From contig JAUVWL010000009.1 in assembly GCA_030604135.1 (NCBI GenBank), forward strand, positions 1 to 64,000: a stretch of 64,000 bases of DNA, given 5' to 3'. Of this stretch, positions 56,751 to 64,000 are shown one piece after another. The first letter of the stretch is position 1. Each line of letters opens with the position of its first letter. The notes beneath the pieces were generated by a model. The model searched no databases. It had not been told where the DNA came from and saw only the letters and a list, made by a program, of their open reading frames with translations. Made by a program: the position numbers and the translations under genes. The stretch comes from Burkholderiales bacterium (lineage in GTDB: Bacteria > Pseudomonadota > Gammaproteobacteria > Burkholderiales > Burkholderiaceae_C).

Positions 56751-57539
56751 ATGAGCGAGACTACCACCCCCGAACTGATCCAGGTGCGCACCGAAGGCCG
56801 CGTCGGCATCGTGACGCTCAACCGCCCCAAGGCGCTCAACGCCCTGAACGAGCAGCTGATGAACGAGCTGGGCGCCGCGCTCAAGGCCTTTGATGCCGAC
56901 GACAACATCGGCTGCATGGTCATCACCGGCAGCGAGAAGGCCTTTGCCGCTGGCGCCGACATCGGCGCCATGGCCACCTACAGCTTCGCCGACGTCTACA
57001 AGAACGACTACATCACCCGCAACTGGGAAACCATCCGCACCGTGCGCAAGCCGGTGATCGCGGCCGTCAGCGGCTTTGCCCTGGGCGGTGGCTGCGAGCT
57101 GGCCATGATGTGCGACTTCATCATTGCCGCCGACAACGCCAGGTTCGGCCAGCCCGAGATCAAGCTGGGCATCATCCCGGGCGCGGGCGGCACCCAGCGC
57201 CTGCCGCGCGCGGTGGGCAAGGCCAAGGCCATGGATCTGGCGCTGACGGGCCGCATGATGGACGCCACCGAGGCCGAGCGCGCCGGGCTGGTCAGCCGCG
57301 TGGTGCCGCTGGACAAGCTGATGGACGAGACCTTGGGGGCCGCGCTGCAGATCTGCCAGTTCTCGCAGATTGCGGTCATGGCGGCCAAGGAATGCGTCAA
57401 CCGCGCTTACGAAGGCACACTGGCCGACGGGGTCATGTTCGAGCGCCGGCTGTTCCACGCGCTGTTCGCCACCGAAGACCAGAAGGAAGGCATGGACGCC
57501 TTCGTGAACAAACGGGCGGCAGTGTTCAAACACCAGTGA
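56751..57539 (+). CDS. Enoyl-CoA hydratase (crotonase)
   Basis: 262 aa. Both catalytic Glu residues are present: in [15 protein letters not shown] and in [20 protein letters not shown]. Sequence is that of a general short-chain enoyl-CoA hydratase, hydrating trans-2-enoyl-CoA. It could act in the phenylacetate pathway as PaaF or in fatty acid or branched-chain amino acid oxidation; its own palindrome and divergent position leave this open. Confidence 0.9.
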   Translation: MSETTTPELIQVRTEGRVGIVTLNRPKALNALNEQLMNELGAALKAFDADDNIGCMVITGSEKAFAAGADIGAMATYSFADVYKNDYITRNWETIRTVRKPVIAAVSGFALGGGCELAMMCDFIIAADNARFGQPEIKLGIIPGAGGTQRLPRAVGKAKAMDLALTGRMMDATEAERAGLVSRVVPLDKLMDETLGAALQICQFSQIAVMAAKECVNRAYEGTLADGVMFERRLFHALFATEDQKEGMDAFVNKRAAVFKHQ

Positions 57540-57565
57540 GCCCACGCTGGGCCACCTGACCATTC

Positions 57566-57652
57566 CGTCACTCCCGCGAAAGCAGAGTTCACGAATGTCC
57601 GTACCACTGGCCTCTGGTGGCTTCATGGACGCCCGCGTTCGCGGGCGTGACG
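57566..57652. repeat. Inverted-repeat element after the hydratase gene
   Basis: CGTCACTCCCGCGAA at 57566 and its reverse complement with one mismatch, TTCGCGGGCGTGACG at 57638, bracket a 57-nt interior. An inner 8-bp stem CGCCCGCG-TT-CGCGGGCG starts at 57630. The arms match the dispersed TCATTCCCGCGAAAGCGGGA-type element common in Burkholderiales. It lies between the hydratase gene and the tRNA and may also end transcription. Confidence 0.65.
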
Positions 57653-57686
57653 AGGTAGACAACCCCGTCAGGTCGGATGGACTGCC

Positions 57687-57716
57687 TTGATCGACTCCAA
57701 GAATTTTGGCTATAAT
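57687..57716 (+). promoter_or_regulatory. Sigma-70 promoter of the tRNA gene
   Basis: TTGATC at 57687-57692 and a perfect TATAAT at 57711-57716 are 18 bp apart, placing transcription start near 57723, about 5 nt before the mature tRNA. This is the best consensus promoter in the window. Confidence 0.8.
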
Positions 57717-57727
57717 TCCATTCTTCA

Positions 57728-57804
57728 GGCGATATAGCTCAGTTGGTTAGAGCGCAGCATTCATAATGCTGATGTCGGTGGTTCAAGTCCACCTATCGCC
57801 ACCA
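57728..57804 (+). tRNA. tRNA-Met (anticodon CAT), CCA encoded
   Basis: Acceptor arm GGCGATA pairs with TATCGCC, followed by A and an encoded CCA. The D arm has AGCTCAGTTGGTTAGAGC; the anticodon stem CAGCA/TGCTG encloses TTCATAA with anticodon CAT; the T arm is GGTGG-TTCAAGT-CCACC. The shape is an elongator type, not an initiator. A CAT anticodon could also mark a lysidine-modified tRNA-Ile2; I prefer elongator Met. Confidence 0.88.
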
Positions 57805-57809
57805 GATAC

Positions 57810-57843
57810 AAAAAGCGGACTCCGGTGACGGTGTCCGCTTTTT
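57810..57843 (+). terminator. Rho-independent terminator after tRNA-Met
   Basis: AAAAAGCGGAC and GTCCGCTTTTT form a perfect 11-bp stem around a 12-nt loop that can pair further (CCG/CGG), ending in a T-run. It starts 6 nt after the tRNA and ends 32 nt before the yaeQ start. Confidence 0.93.
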
Positions 57844-57875
57844 CCATTTTCGCGCCCGTTTCGCCTCACGCCACC

Positions 57876-58436
57876 ATGGCCCTCAAGTCCACCATCTTCA
57901 AGGCGAACGTCGCCATCGCCGACATCGACCACGGCTATTACGCCGACCATGCGCTGACCCTGGCCCGCCACCCGAGCGAGACCGACGAGCGCATGATGGT
58001 CCGCCTGGTGGCGCTGGCGCTGCAGGCACACGAACTGAACGACACCTGCGGTGGCGACGGCACCCTGGCCTTCGGTGCCGGTCTGTCCGACCCGGACGAT
58101 CCGGACGCCTCATTGACCGACTTCACCGGCCGCAAACGGCTGTGGATCGAGGTGGGCCAACCGGAGGACAAACCCCTGTCCAAGGCCTGCAGCCAGGCCG
58201 ATGCGGTGGTGGTCTACCCTTTCGGCTCGGCCGCCGAGGTGTGGTGGAAAGGCATCGAGAACAAGCTGTCCCGGCTGGACCGGCTTCAGGTCTGGCGCCT
58301 GCCCCATGAGCAGGCCCAGGCCCTGACCCAGCTGGCCGAGCGCAGCATGCAGCTGCAGGCACTCATCCAGGACGGTGCCATCACCCTGTCCAGCAACCTG
58401 GGCAGCGTGCACCTGGAGCCGGTGCGCTGGAAGTAA
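57876..58436 (+). CDS. yaeQ: YaeQ family protein
   Basis: 186 aa from ATG 57876; the longer frame to 57825 runs through the tRNA terminator. The start MALKSTIFKANVAIADIDHGYYADHALTLARHPSETDERMM (in family order) and PDLWIEVGQPE-like LWIEVGQPEDKPLSKAC are typical. YaeQ has a PD-(D/E)XK nuclease-like fold; its function is not established. A suggested RfaH-related role is unconfirmed. Confidence 0.92.
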   Translation: MALKSTIFKANVAIADIDHGYYADHALTLARHPSETDERMMVRLVALALQAHELNDTCGGDGTLAFGAGLSDPDDPDASLTDFTGRKRLWIEVGQPEDKPLSKACSQADAVVVYPFGSAAEVWWKGIENKLSRLDRLQVWRLPHEQAQALTQLAERSMQLQALIQDGAITLSSNLGSVHLEPVRWK

Positions 58437-58457
58437 CGCCCGGCAAGCCGCTGCCCA

Positions 58458-59051
58458 TCAGGACTTGTGTTTGCCGGCGTCCCAGTCCTGCGGCCCGAGC
58501 ACCTGACTGGCCAGCGCATCGGGCACCGCCTCGAGCGGCGTGGCCAGGGTGTCGTTCCAACGGTTGAGGAAGGCGAACATCGCCACCACCCCGAGGATCT
58601 CGACGATCTCGCCCTCGCTCCAGTGTTGCTGCAATTGCGCGAACTGCTCGTCGGTCACCGCGTTGGGCTGTGAGGCTGCAGCCAGCGCAAAGTCCAGCGC
58701 CAGGCGTTCCCGTTCGCTGTAGTGCGGGCTGCCGGCGTAGTTCCAGACATCGGCCAGCTTGGCCTCGCTGATGCCAAAGTTCCTGGCACCCAGCAGGGTG
58801 TGCGCCTGGCAGTACAGACAGCCCGACACCTTGCTCACGACATGGCCGATGAGGCGCCGAAACCCGAGGTCGACCTCGCCCTCCGGGTCCATGACGGCCG
58901 CATTGAGCACGGCCAGCGCGCGCGCCAGCTTCGGTTTGCGCTGCATGGTCAGCACTCTGTTGGGGGTGAAGCCCAGCGTACCCAGAAAAAAGTCGAAATG
59001 CTCCTTCAACTCGGGTGTGGTCTCGGGTGGCAGGGGCTGCAGGCGGGCCAT
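58458..59051 (-). CDS. AhpD/carboxymuconolactone decarboxylase-like peroxidase-related protein
   Basis: 197 aa. The AhpD-like core has CLYCQAH at 78-84, giving the CxxC plus His redox site, and the GYxxLxxRERLALDFALA region (HYSERERLALDFALA). It probably reduces peroxides through the CxxC pair, cytosolic. It is convergent with yaeQ. The cry-DASH gene ends 55 nt upstream of its start in the same direction, so it may be read from the photolyase operon. Confidence 0.87.
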   Translation of the reverse strand: MARLQPLPPETTPELKEHFDFFLGTLGFTPNRVLTMQRKPKLARALAVLNAAVMDPEGEVDLGFRRLIGHVVSKVSGCLYCQAHTLLGARNFGISEAKLADVWNYAGSPHYSERERLALDFALAAASQPNAVTDEQFAQLQQHWSEGEIVEILGVVAMFAFLNRWNDTLATPLEAVPDALASQVLGPQDWDAGKHKS

Positions 59052-59106
59052 GGGTGTCTCCTGTGTTGGCGCAGAGGGTTTGGCCCCACTGTAATCGCCG
59101 GTCCGC

Positions 59107-60417
59107 TCAGGCAGACCAGCGGCGACGGTAGCTGCCGTCGGAATCGTGGTCCTGGGTTTGTTTGTCCAGGTTGAAGCGGCGCCCGCCGCGCGGGTCGGTG
59201 CCCACCCCGGCGATGTAGGCCCAGTTGCCCTGGTTGCTGTGCACGTCGAAGTCGATCAGGCAGTGCTCGAACCAGGCGGCACCGGCCCGCCAGTCGCCAT
59301 TGAGCTCATGGATCAGTGCGCTGGCGACGATCTGCCGCAGACGGTTCGACAGGTAACCGGTGTGCTGGAGTTCGCGCATGGCTGCGTCCACCAGCGGCAG
59401 CCCGGTACGCCCTTCGCACCAGCGTTCCAACGCACGCGGATCGTGCTGGCGAGCCTGAGGCATCCGATCCCCGGACAGCCCGCGCTCGGCAAACAGACGC
59501 GCGCCGTGCTGGCGCATCACAAAACGGAAGTGGTCGCGCCAGAGCAGCTCGAACCACAACCAGTAGCTGCCTTCGTTGGCGCCGCGCTCGTCCTCGAAGG
59601 CCCTCAAGGCCGCCATCGCCTGGCGGGCCGACAGCGCTCCCACCGCAAGCCAGGGCGACCAGTGGCTCGCGAAGTCGCGGCCGCTCAGGGCGTTGCGGGT
59701 GGCCTTGTAGCGGTGGGGGTGACCCGCTGCCAGGTAGCGCCGCAGGTGATCCAGAGCCGACAACTCATCACCTCTCCACACAGGCGTGCCGTAGGGAAAA
59801 GACGAGCGCTCGTCGGTCGCACCTTCAGGCAAGGGCGGCGGCGCCGGTGCAGCGGGTCGCTCCAGGTTTTCGGGCCAGGGCGGTAACTGTGCCGGGGCGG
59901 TCAGCGGGTCGGGCGCTTGTACCTGCGCCCGCTCCACACCCTGGCGAAAAGCGGTGAAGACGTCAGGCACACGCCCATCGGGCCAGGGCAGGTCATCGGG
60001 CGCCAGCAGGCTGGACTGCCAGACGGTGTCCACACGCAGGCCTTCGGTCTGCAAGGCCCGAACCTCGGTCAGTTCCTCCGGCGCTTCGATGGCTTCGGTC
60101 ACCAGACGAGCGACACCCGCCCGCCGGGCCAGCTCAAGCAGGGGGCCAGGCGTGGTGTCGTGCAGCACCCACAGGTCGCTGCCCAAGCCTCGCAAACGCT
60201 CGGTCAGGCCGATCAGGGCCTGGTGGCGAAACGCCCGACGGTGTTCCCCCACACGATCGAATCCCCAGCGGGTGTCGACCGGCACCGAAGGGCTGTGCCA
60301 GGCCACCGGCAGCATCGACAGCCCTTCACGGCGGCAGTGCGCCACGGAACGCAGCAGCGCCAGGTTGTCGTGCAGGCGCAGGTCGTTGCGGAACCAGTGA
60401 ATCAGGACACCAGCCAT
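59107..60417 (-). CDS. Cryptochrome DASH
   Basis: 436 aa. The Rossmann antenna domain starts LIHWFRNDLRLHDN. The FAD domain has TGLPLVDAAMRELQHTGYLSNRLRQIVAS and the DASH-specific run FDVHSNQGNWAYIAGVGTDP...RRFNLDKQ...DGSYRRRW. DASH proteins repair dimers in single-stranded or looped DNA and may sense blue light. It starts on the last base of the upstream photolyase-like stop (TGATG). Confidence 0.93.
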   Translation of the reverse strand: MAGVLIHWFRNDLRLHDNLALLRSVAHCRREGLSMLPVAWHSPSVPVDTRWGFDRVGEHRRAFRHQALIGLTERLRGLGSDLWVLHDTTPGPLLELARRAGVARLVTEAIEAPEELTEVRALQTEGLRVDTVWQSSLLAPDDLPWPDGRVPDVFTAFRQGVERAQVQAPDPLTAPAQLPPWPENLERPAAPAPPPLPEGATDERSSFPYGTPVWRGDELSALDHLRRYLAAGHPHRYKATRNALSGRDFASHWSPWLAVGALSARQAMAALRAFEDERGANEGSYWLWFELLWRDHFRFVMRQHGARLFAERGLSGDRMPQARQHDPRALERWCEGRTGLPLVDAAMRELQHTGYLSNRLRQIVASALIHELNGDWRAGAAWFEHCLIDFDVHSNQGNWAYIAGVGTDPRGGRRFNLDKQTQDHDSDGSYRRRWSA

Positions 60418-61946
60418 CAGAACAGCTCCTGCTGCGCCCGCTCGGCGGCGCTGCGCCGGCGCGCCGGCTGTTCGCGCCGTCCGGCACGAGAGGCATGGCG
60501 CCGAACCACATCGGCCTCGCCGGCCTGCACCTCGGGGCGCGCGCGCAACGCGTGCATGCGTGCCTTGGCCTCGCGCAAGGCCACGTCCAGGTCGACCACC
60601 GGACGGGGGATGTCATCGCCCACGCGCACGCCACAGCGGGCTTGCGTTTCTTCCGGCATGCGCCAGGGTTCGAACAGCCAGGCATCGGGCACGCGACGCA
60701 TGGCCGGCAGCCAGCGGCGCACGAAATGCCCCTGTGGGTCCTGATCGCGTGCCTGCTTGACCGGGTTGTAGACCCGGGTGGTGTTGATGCCGGTGGTGCC
60801 GCTCTGCATCTGCAGCTGGCTCCAGTGGATGCCGGGCTCGTAGTCGACGAACTGGCGCGCCAGCCACAGGCCCACCTCGCGCCAGTGCAGCCACAGCGGG
60901 TAGGCGGCCACCGACACCAGCATGGCGCGCATGCGGAAGTTCAGCCAACCGGTCTCGCGCAGCATGGCGACACAGGCATCGACCAGCGGCCAGCCGGTGC
61001 GCCCCTGCACCAGGGCCTCGAAACGCTCAGCCGACCACCCGTCCTCGCGCAGGCCGTCGTAGCCCCGGTGCAGGTTGCGCCACTCCAGTTCGGGCTCCGA
61101 CTCCAGCTTCTGGATGAAATGGCAGTGCCAGGCCAGGCGACTCTGAAAACCCTGCAGCCCCAGCCGTTGCGATGTGACATCGGGCGGCAGAATCGCCAGT
61201 TGCGCCTGCGTGGCCTGCTCGACCTCGCGCAGCCCCAGACAGCCCTGCGCCAGGTAGGGCGAAAGACGCGAACAGGCGGATGTGGCCGTCAGGGGCGACG
61301 AGATACCGCCCCGGTAGTGCCGGCTGCGCTGGCGCAGGAAGTCGCCCAGCACCAACAGGCCCTCGCGGCGCCCGCCACGCTGGCGCCGTGGGGCATCGCC
61401 GTCGCTCAGGCCCAGGTCACAAGCGGCCGGGAGCACGGCGAGGTCATCGGAGCCGCCCACCGCATGGATGCGAGGGGGAAGCGGCACCGGTGGCTCCGCC
61501 ATGAACGCGTCGCGGCGACGCTGCCAGCCATCGCGTTCACGCAGTCCGCGCACCACCCCGAACTGGGGCCATTCGCGCCAGGCCACGCCATGGGCACGGC
61601 ACCAGGCCGCCACCGCCCGGTCTCGCGCGTAGGTCCAGCCGTTGCCGGTTTCCTCGTGTGCATGCACGGCCACAAAAGCTGCGCGGGCGTGCAGGCGGGC
61701 CAGGACCTCCACCACCTCGCCGACACAGACCATCAGGCGGCCACCCCGGGCGCGCAGCTCGCGATCCAGATCCTGCAGGCTTTCGCGGACAAAGCCCCAC
61801 TGCCGCGCAGACGCATCGGGCTGGACCCACAGGCCGGGTTCGACCACGTACAGACACAGCACCGGACCGTCCTGCGCTGCCGCGGCCAGGGGGGCGTGGT
61901 CGTGCAGGCGCAGGTCGCGCTTGAACCAGACCACGCGGTAGCGCAT
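60417..61946 (-). CDS. Photolyase/cryptochrome-family protein with unusual FAD-domain motif
   Basis: 509 aa. Antenna domain start VVWFKRDLRLHDHAPL and TGWPLVDACVAMLRETGWLNFRMRAML show the superfamily. Where CPD photolyases have NNGGWQWAASTG, it reads GIHWSQLQMQSGTTGINTTR, which removes one Trp of the usual electron chain. A basic tail (about 470-509) ends the protein. The branch occurs in many bacteria without a firm function. It lies between the lipocalin and DASH genes. Confidence 0.85.
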   Translation of the reverse strand: MRYRVVWFKRDLRLHDHAPLAAAAQDGPVLCLYVVEPGLWVQPDASARQWGFVRESLQDLDRELRARGGRLMVCVGEVVEVLARLHARAAFVAVHAHEETGNGWTYARDRAVAAWCRAHGVAWREWPQFGVVRGLRERDGWQRRRDAFMAEPPVPLPPRIHAVGGSDDLAVLPAACDLGLSDGDAPRRQRGGRREGLLVLGDFLRQRSRHYRGGISSPLTATSACSRLSPYLAQGCLGLREVEQATQAQLAILPPDVTSQRLGLQGFQSRLAWHCHFIQKLESEPELEWRNLHRGYDGLREDGWSAERFEALVQGRTGWPLVDACVAMLRETGWLNFRMRAMLVSVAAYPLWLHWREVGLWLARQFVDYEPGIHWSQLQMQSGTTGINTTRVYNPVKQARDQDPQGHFVRRWLPAMRRVPDAWLFEPWRMPEETQARCGVRVGDDIPRPVVDLDVALREAKARMHALRARPEVQAGEADVVRRHASRAGRREQPARRRSAAERAQQELF

Positions 61947-61948
61947 GT

Positions 61949-62512
61949 TCAGCCCGGCAAGGGGGATTGATCGACCCAGATCAGGGCATCGGTGTCGATG
62001 CCCAGGCTGCGCGCGCGCGCCTGCCAGCGCTCGCGCAGGTCAGGCGGCACCTGCGTGTCGCGCGCCAGGATCCAGAAGTAACCGCGGGTCGGCCCCATCA
62101 CCAGCGCCCAGCGGTAGTCCGGGTCCAGGTCGACCACGTGGTAGCCGCCGAAGAAGGGGCCGAAGAACGACACCTTCAGCGAGGCCGTGCCCGGGTCCCC
62201 GATGAAGCGCGCCTGGCCTTCCACCTGTCGCCACTGGCCCTTTTTGGCGTCGTAGCCCCGGTTGAGCACGTTCACAATGCCGTCGTCCCGGCGTGTGTAG
62301 GTGGCGGACACGCGGCTGAGGCCGCGCTCGAAGCGGTGGTCCAGCCGCGCCATCGCGTACCACTGACCCAGGTAGCGCTCCAGCTCGAAGCCGCGCACGG
62401 CCTGCACCCCGTCAGGAATTCCGGTGGCACAGCCCGACAGGGCTGTCGGCAGCAGCACACTGGCGGTGCCGGCCAGCAGCAGGCGACGGCGGATCGGATC
62501 GGGGTCGGACAT
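61949..62512 (-). CDS. blc: Bacterial lipocalin (Blc-like lipoprotein)
   Basis: 187 aa from ATG 62512. The signal has a twin-Arg-like RRRLLLAG and a lipobox LSGC with Cys28, so it is probably an outer-membrane lipoprotein. The lipocalin GxW motif is YLGQWYAMARLDHRFERGL (Trp51). Blc binds lysophospholipids and membrane lipids under stress. It heads the lipocalin-photolyase-DASH operon, 2 nt before the next start; such gene groups are often light-induced in bacteria. Confidence 0.92.
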   Translation of the reverse strand: MSDPDPIRRRLLLAGTASVLLPTALSGCATGIPDGVQAVRGFELERYLGQWYAMARLDHRFERGLSRVSATYTRRDDGIVNVLNRGYDAKKGQWRQVEGQARFIGDPGTASLKVSFFGPFFGGYHVVDLDPDYRWALVMGPTRGYFWILARDTQVPPDLRERWQARARSLGIDTDALIWVDQSPLPG

Positions 62513-62528
62513 GGTGAACTCCACAACC

Positions 62529-62546
62529 TGGTTTTGTCCAGGACAA
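62529..62546 (-). promoter_or_regulatory. Shared palindromic element before the lipocalin-photolyase operon
   Basis: On the minus strand TTGTCCTGGACAAAACCA, with perfect TTGTCC-T-GGACAA arms, ends its palindrome 22 nt before the lipocalin ATG. It matches the coxM element (35887-35904) at 17 of 18, at nearly the same distance from the start codon. An outer AACCTGG...CCAGGTT pair flanks it. Confidence 0.55.
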
Positions 62547-62622
62547 TTGATTCTGCCCAGGTTTTCCTGCCAACATGAACCTGTTGGGTTTTCCTGGTGT
62601 CTGAACGACAAGGAGCGATGCC

Positions 62623-62970
62623 ATGAACTGGTTCAAAAAGCTGCCCGGTTTCCAGAAAAGCCCGCCGGGGCTGGAGCGGGTCATCCTGCGCCGTCTGCCC
62701 GGTCTGTTTGTCGGCGGCACCGCCGCCCTGGCGCTGGTGGCGCTGCTCGCCCGTCTGTGGCCGTGGGCCGGTGATACCGCCGAGGTGCACACCCGCCTCA
62801 CCAGCCTGGACATCTGGCTGATCTCCCTGGGCATCCTGCACTGGACCGTGTTGCTCACCGTGGGCATCGGCGCCTTCATCGTGATGGTCATGAAAGGCCC
62901 GGCCTACGTGGCCGACGCCTACCCGCTGCCCAGCCTGCCGCCCGGGCAGCGCGGCCCCAGGGAGCCGTGA
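62623..62970 (+). CDS. Small two-pass membrane protein, unknown
   Basis: 115 aa. Two hydrophobic segments (LPGLFVGGTAALALVALLA and DIWLISLGILHWTVLLTVGI plus GAFIVMVM) follow a short basic, Lys/Phe-rich N-terminus. No family is recognised. The coding bias is good and the ATG is preceded by AAGGAG. It is divergent from the lipocalin gene and followed by another small envelope gene. Confidence 0.75.
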   Translation: MNWFKKLPGFQKSPPGLERVILRRLPGLFVGGTAALALVALLARLWPWAGDTAEVHTRLTSLDIWLISLGILHWTVLLTVGIGAFIVMVMKGPAYVADAYPLPSLPPGQRGPREP

Positions 62971-63031
62971 GACAATAGCAGGCTGTCGCCGGCCATCAGG
63001 GCCGGTGTGCACCAGCCTCTGGATCTACACC

Positions 63032-63430
63032 ATGAACCGCTGCAAGACCCACCCCACCCGACGTCCACTGATCGGCCTCGTCGGCACCGCCATCGTGCTG
63101 GGCCTGACACAGCTCGCCCAGGCGCAGACGGGCGTGCGCAATTTCCCCGAGCAAGCCATCCGGGCCACCATGGTGGTGGTCCAGCCGCCCGAAGTGCGCA
63201 TGGACGGCCAGCCCATGCGCCTGTCGCCCGGCGCCCGAATCCTCGGCACCTCCAACACGGTGGTGCTCTCGGCAAGCCTGGTGGGCCAGGAACTGACCGT
63301 CAACTACGTGCCCGACCTGCAGGGCCTGGCGCACCAGGTCTGGATCCTGACCCCGGCCGAAGCCGCCGAGAAGCGCCCCCGCCTGGCTGACCAGCGCAAC
63401 TACCGCACTGCCGCCGACGGCGCGAACTGA
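63032..63430 (+). CDS. Small secreted or periplasmic protein, unknown
   Basis: 132 aa from ATG 63032 (an earlier ATG at 63005 adds nine residues). A signal peptide LIGLVGTAIVLGLTQLAQAQ with cleavage near residue 34 precedes a mature domain with VRNFPEQAIRATMVVVQPPEVRMDGQPMRLSPGARI and VGQELTVNYVPDLQGLAHQVWIL. I do not recognise a family. It lies 80 nt before miaB. Confidence 0.7.
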   Translation: MNRCKTHPTRRPLIGLVGTAIVLGLTQLAQAQTGVRNFPEQAIRATMVVVQPPEVRMDGQPMRLSPGARILGTSNTVVLSASLVGQELTVNYVPDLQGLAHQVWILTPAEAAEKRPRLADQRNYRTAADGAN

Positions 63431-63510
63431 ACCCGGCCCATTTCCGGGCCCCCTGATTCACCCGACTGAGCCGGATCGCCCCAGTTGCGTCCGGTGCAAG
63501 GAGCATTCCC

Positions 63511-64000
63511 ATGACACGCAAGGTCTTCATCAAGACGTTCGGTTGCCAGATGAACGAGTACGACTCGGACAAGATGGCCGACGTGCTCGGCGCCGCCGAG
63601 GGCTTCGAGAAAACCCAGGACCCCGAAGAAGCGGACCTGATCCTGTTCAACACCTGCTCGGTGCGCGAGAAGGCGCAGGAGAAGGTCTTCAGTGACCTCG
63701 GCCGCGTCAAGCACCTCAAGAAAAAGGGCGTGCTGATCGGCGTCGGCGGCTGCGTGGCCAGCCAGGAAGGCGCCGAGATCATCAAGCGCGCGCCCTTCGT
63801 GGACGTGGTGTTCGGCCCCCAGACCCTGCACCGCCTGCCCGAGATGCTCAAGGCGCGCGAGCGCCTGGCCCAGCCGCAGGTGGACATCAGCTTCCCCGAG
63901 ATCGAGAAGTTCGACCACCTGCCGCCCGCGCGCGTGGAAGGCGCCTCGGCCTTTGTATCGATCATGGAAGGCTGCAGCAAGTATTGCAGCTACTGCGTGG
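63511..64000 (+). CDS. miaB: tRNA-2-methylthio-N6-dimethylallyladenosine synthase, N-terminal part
   Basis: The first 163 residues are in the window; the gene runs off the edge. The UPF0004 domain has [30 protein letters not shown] and [11 protein letters not shown], with its three Cys, and the radical-SAM cluster begins at the edge: [12 protein letters not shown]. MiaB methylthiolates A37 of tRNAs reading U-starting codons. The ATG at 63511 has AAGGAG upstream. Confidence 0.95.
   Translation, partial: MTRKVFIKTFGCQMNEYDSDKMADVLGAAEGFEKTQDPEEADLILFNTCSVREKAQEKVFSDLGRVKHLKKKGVLIGVGGCVASQEGAEIIKRAPFVDVVFGPQTLHRLPEMLKARERLAQPQVDISFPEIEKFDHLPPARVEGASAFVSIMEGCSKYCSYCV

Noticed and set aside
57810..57843. 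Possible coding start of yaeQ at 57825 inside the tRNA terminator
   Set aside because: The terminator is strong and the family sequence begins at ATG 57876, which gives the normal YaeQ length.

Overview
The window is a stretch of GC-rich (roughly two-thirds G+C by eye) betaproteobacterial chromosome. Gene content and order point to Burkholderiales, family Comamonadaceae, plausibly a Hydrogenophaga-like facultative CO/H2 oxidiser. The markers are a form I aerobic CO dehydrogenase cluster, the dusB-fis-purH order, a yqgE-ruvX-pyrR-pyrB-pyrC' operon, a PilG-H-I-J-L chemosensory cluster beside rubredoxin, and dispersed GC-rich intergenic repeats typical of the group. The genus is an inference from content, not from a search.

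Layout. 1-1400 (minus): edge of a Tle1-like phospholipase effector gene with a lipoprotein partner and a small unknown gene. 1.6-8.3 kb: glutathione transferase, a natural esterase/Baeyer-Villiger monooxygenase fusion, a quinohaemoprotein alcohol dehydrogenase, and a divergent AcoR-like regulator that lacks the sigma-54 ATPase domain, with a palindromic operator between the last two. 8.3-13.1 kb (minus): yqgE, then ruvX-pyrR-pyrB-pyrC'-plsC. 13.2-24.8 kb: CPD photolyase, then the whole type IV pilus Chp/Pil chemosensory operon and rubredoxin on the minus strand. 24.9-34.9 kb: thiD, hemL, two small envelope genes, purH-fis-dusB, a YqaA-like protein, an MFS exporter, a pseudouridine synthase homologue without its catalytic Asp, and ychF.

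34.95-47.0 kb is the centrepiece: a PAS-LytTR regulator of the RcoM type followed by coxM-coxS-coxL-coxG-coxD-coxE-coxF-mocA, a TIGR02466-like putative 2-oxoglutarate/Fe(II) oxygenase, an unrecognised membrane protein and coxI, all on the plus strand. The rcoM-coxM gap holds three direct repeats at an exact 21-bp period, the expected form for a LytTR-domain activator site. CoxMSL is the Mo/Cu CO dehydrogenase, CoxG the membrane/quinone link, CoxD/E/F/I finish the Mo-S-Cu centre, and MocA makes the cytidylylated cofactor. A MOSC protein converges on the end of the cluster.

48-64 kb: UbiH-like monooxygenase, DsbC, DUF3429 protein, M61 peptidase and an Aer-like receptor; a paaG-paaI-paaK operon with a 26-bp TetR-type palindrome upstream and a divergent enoyl-CoA hydratase; tRNA-Met with clear promoter and terminator; yaeQ; an AhpD-like protein; a lipocalin/photolyase-like/cryptochrome-DASH operon; two small envelope genes; and the start of miaB.

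Most notable candidates: the RcoM/cox module with two unassigned genes inside it; an 18-bp element (TTGTCYTGGACAAAACCA) placed almost identically in front of coxM and the lipocalin-photolyase operon, with a third relative before the Aer-like gene; the esterase-BVMO fusion; and a dispersed repeat that appears to have become the N-terminus of a membrane protein.
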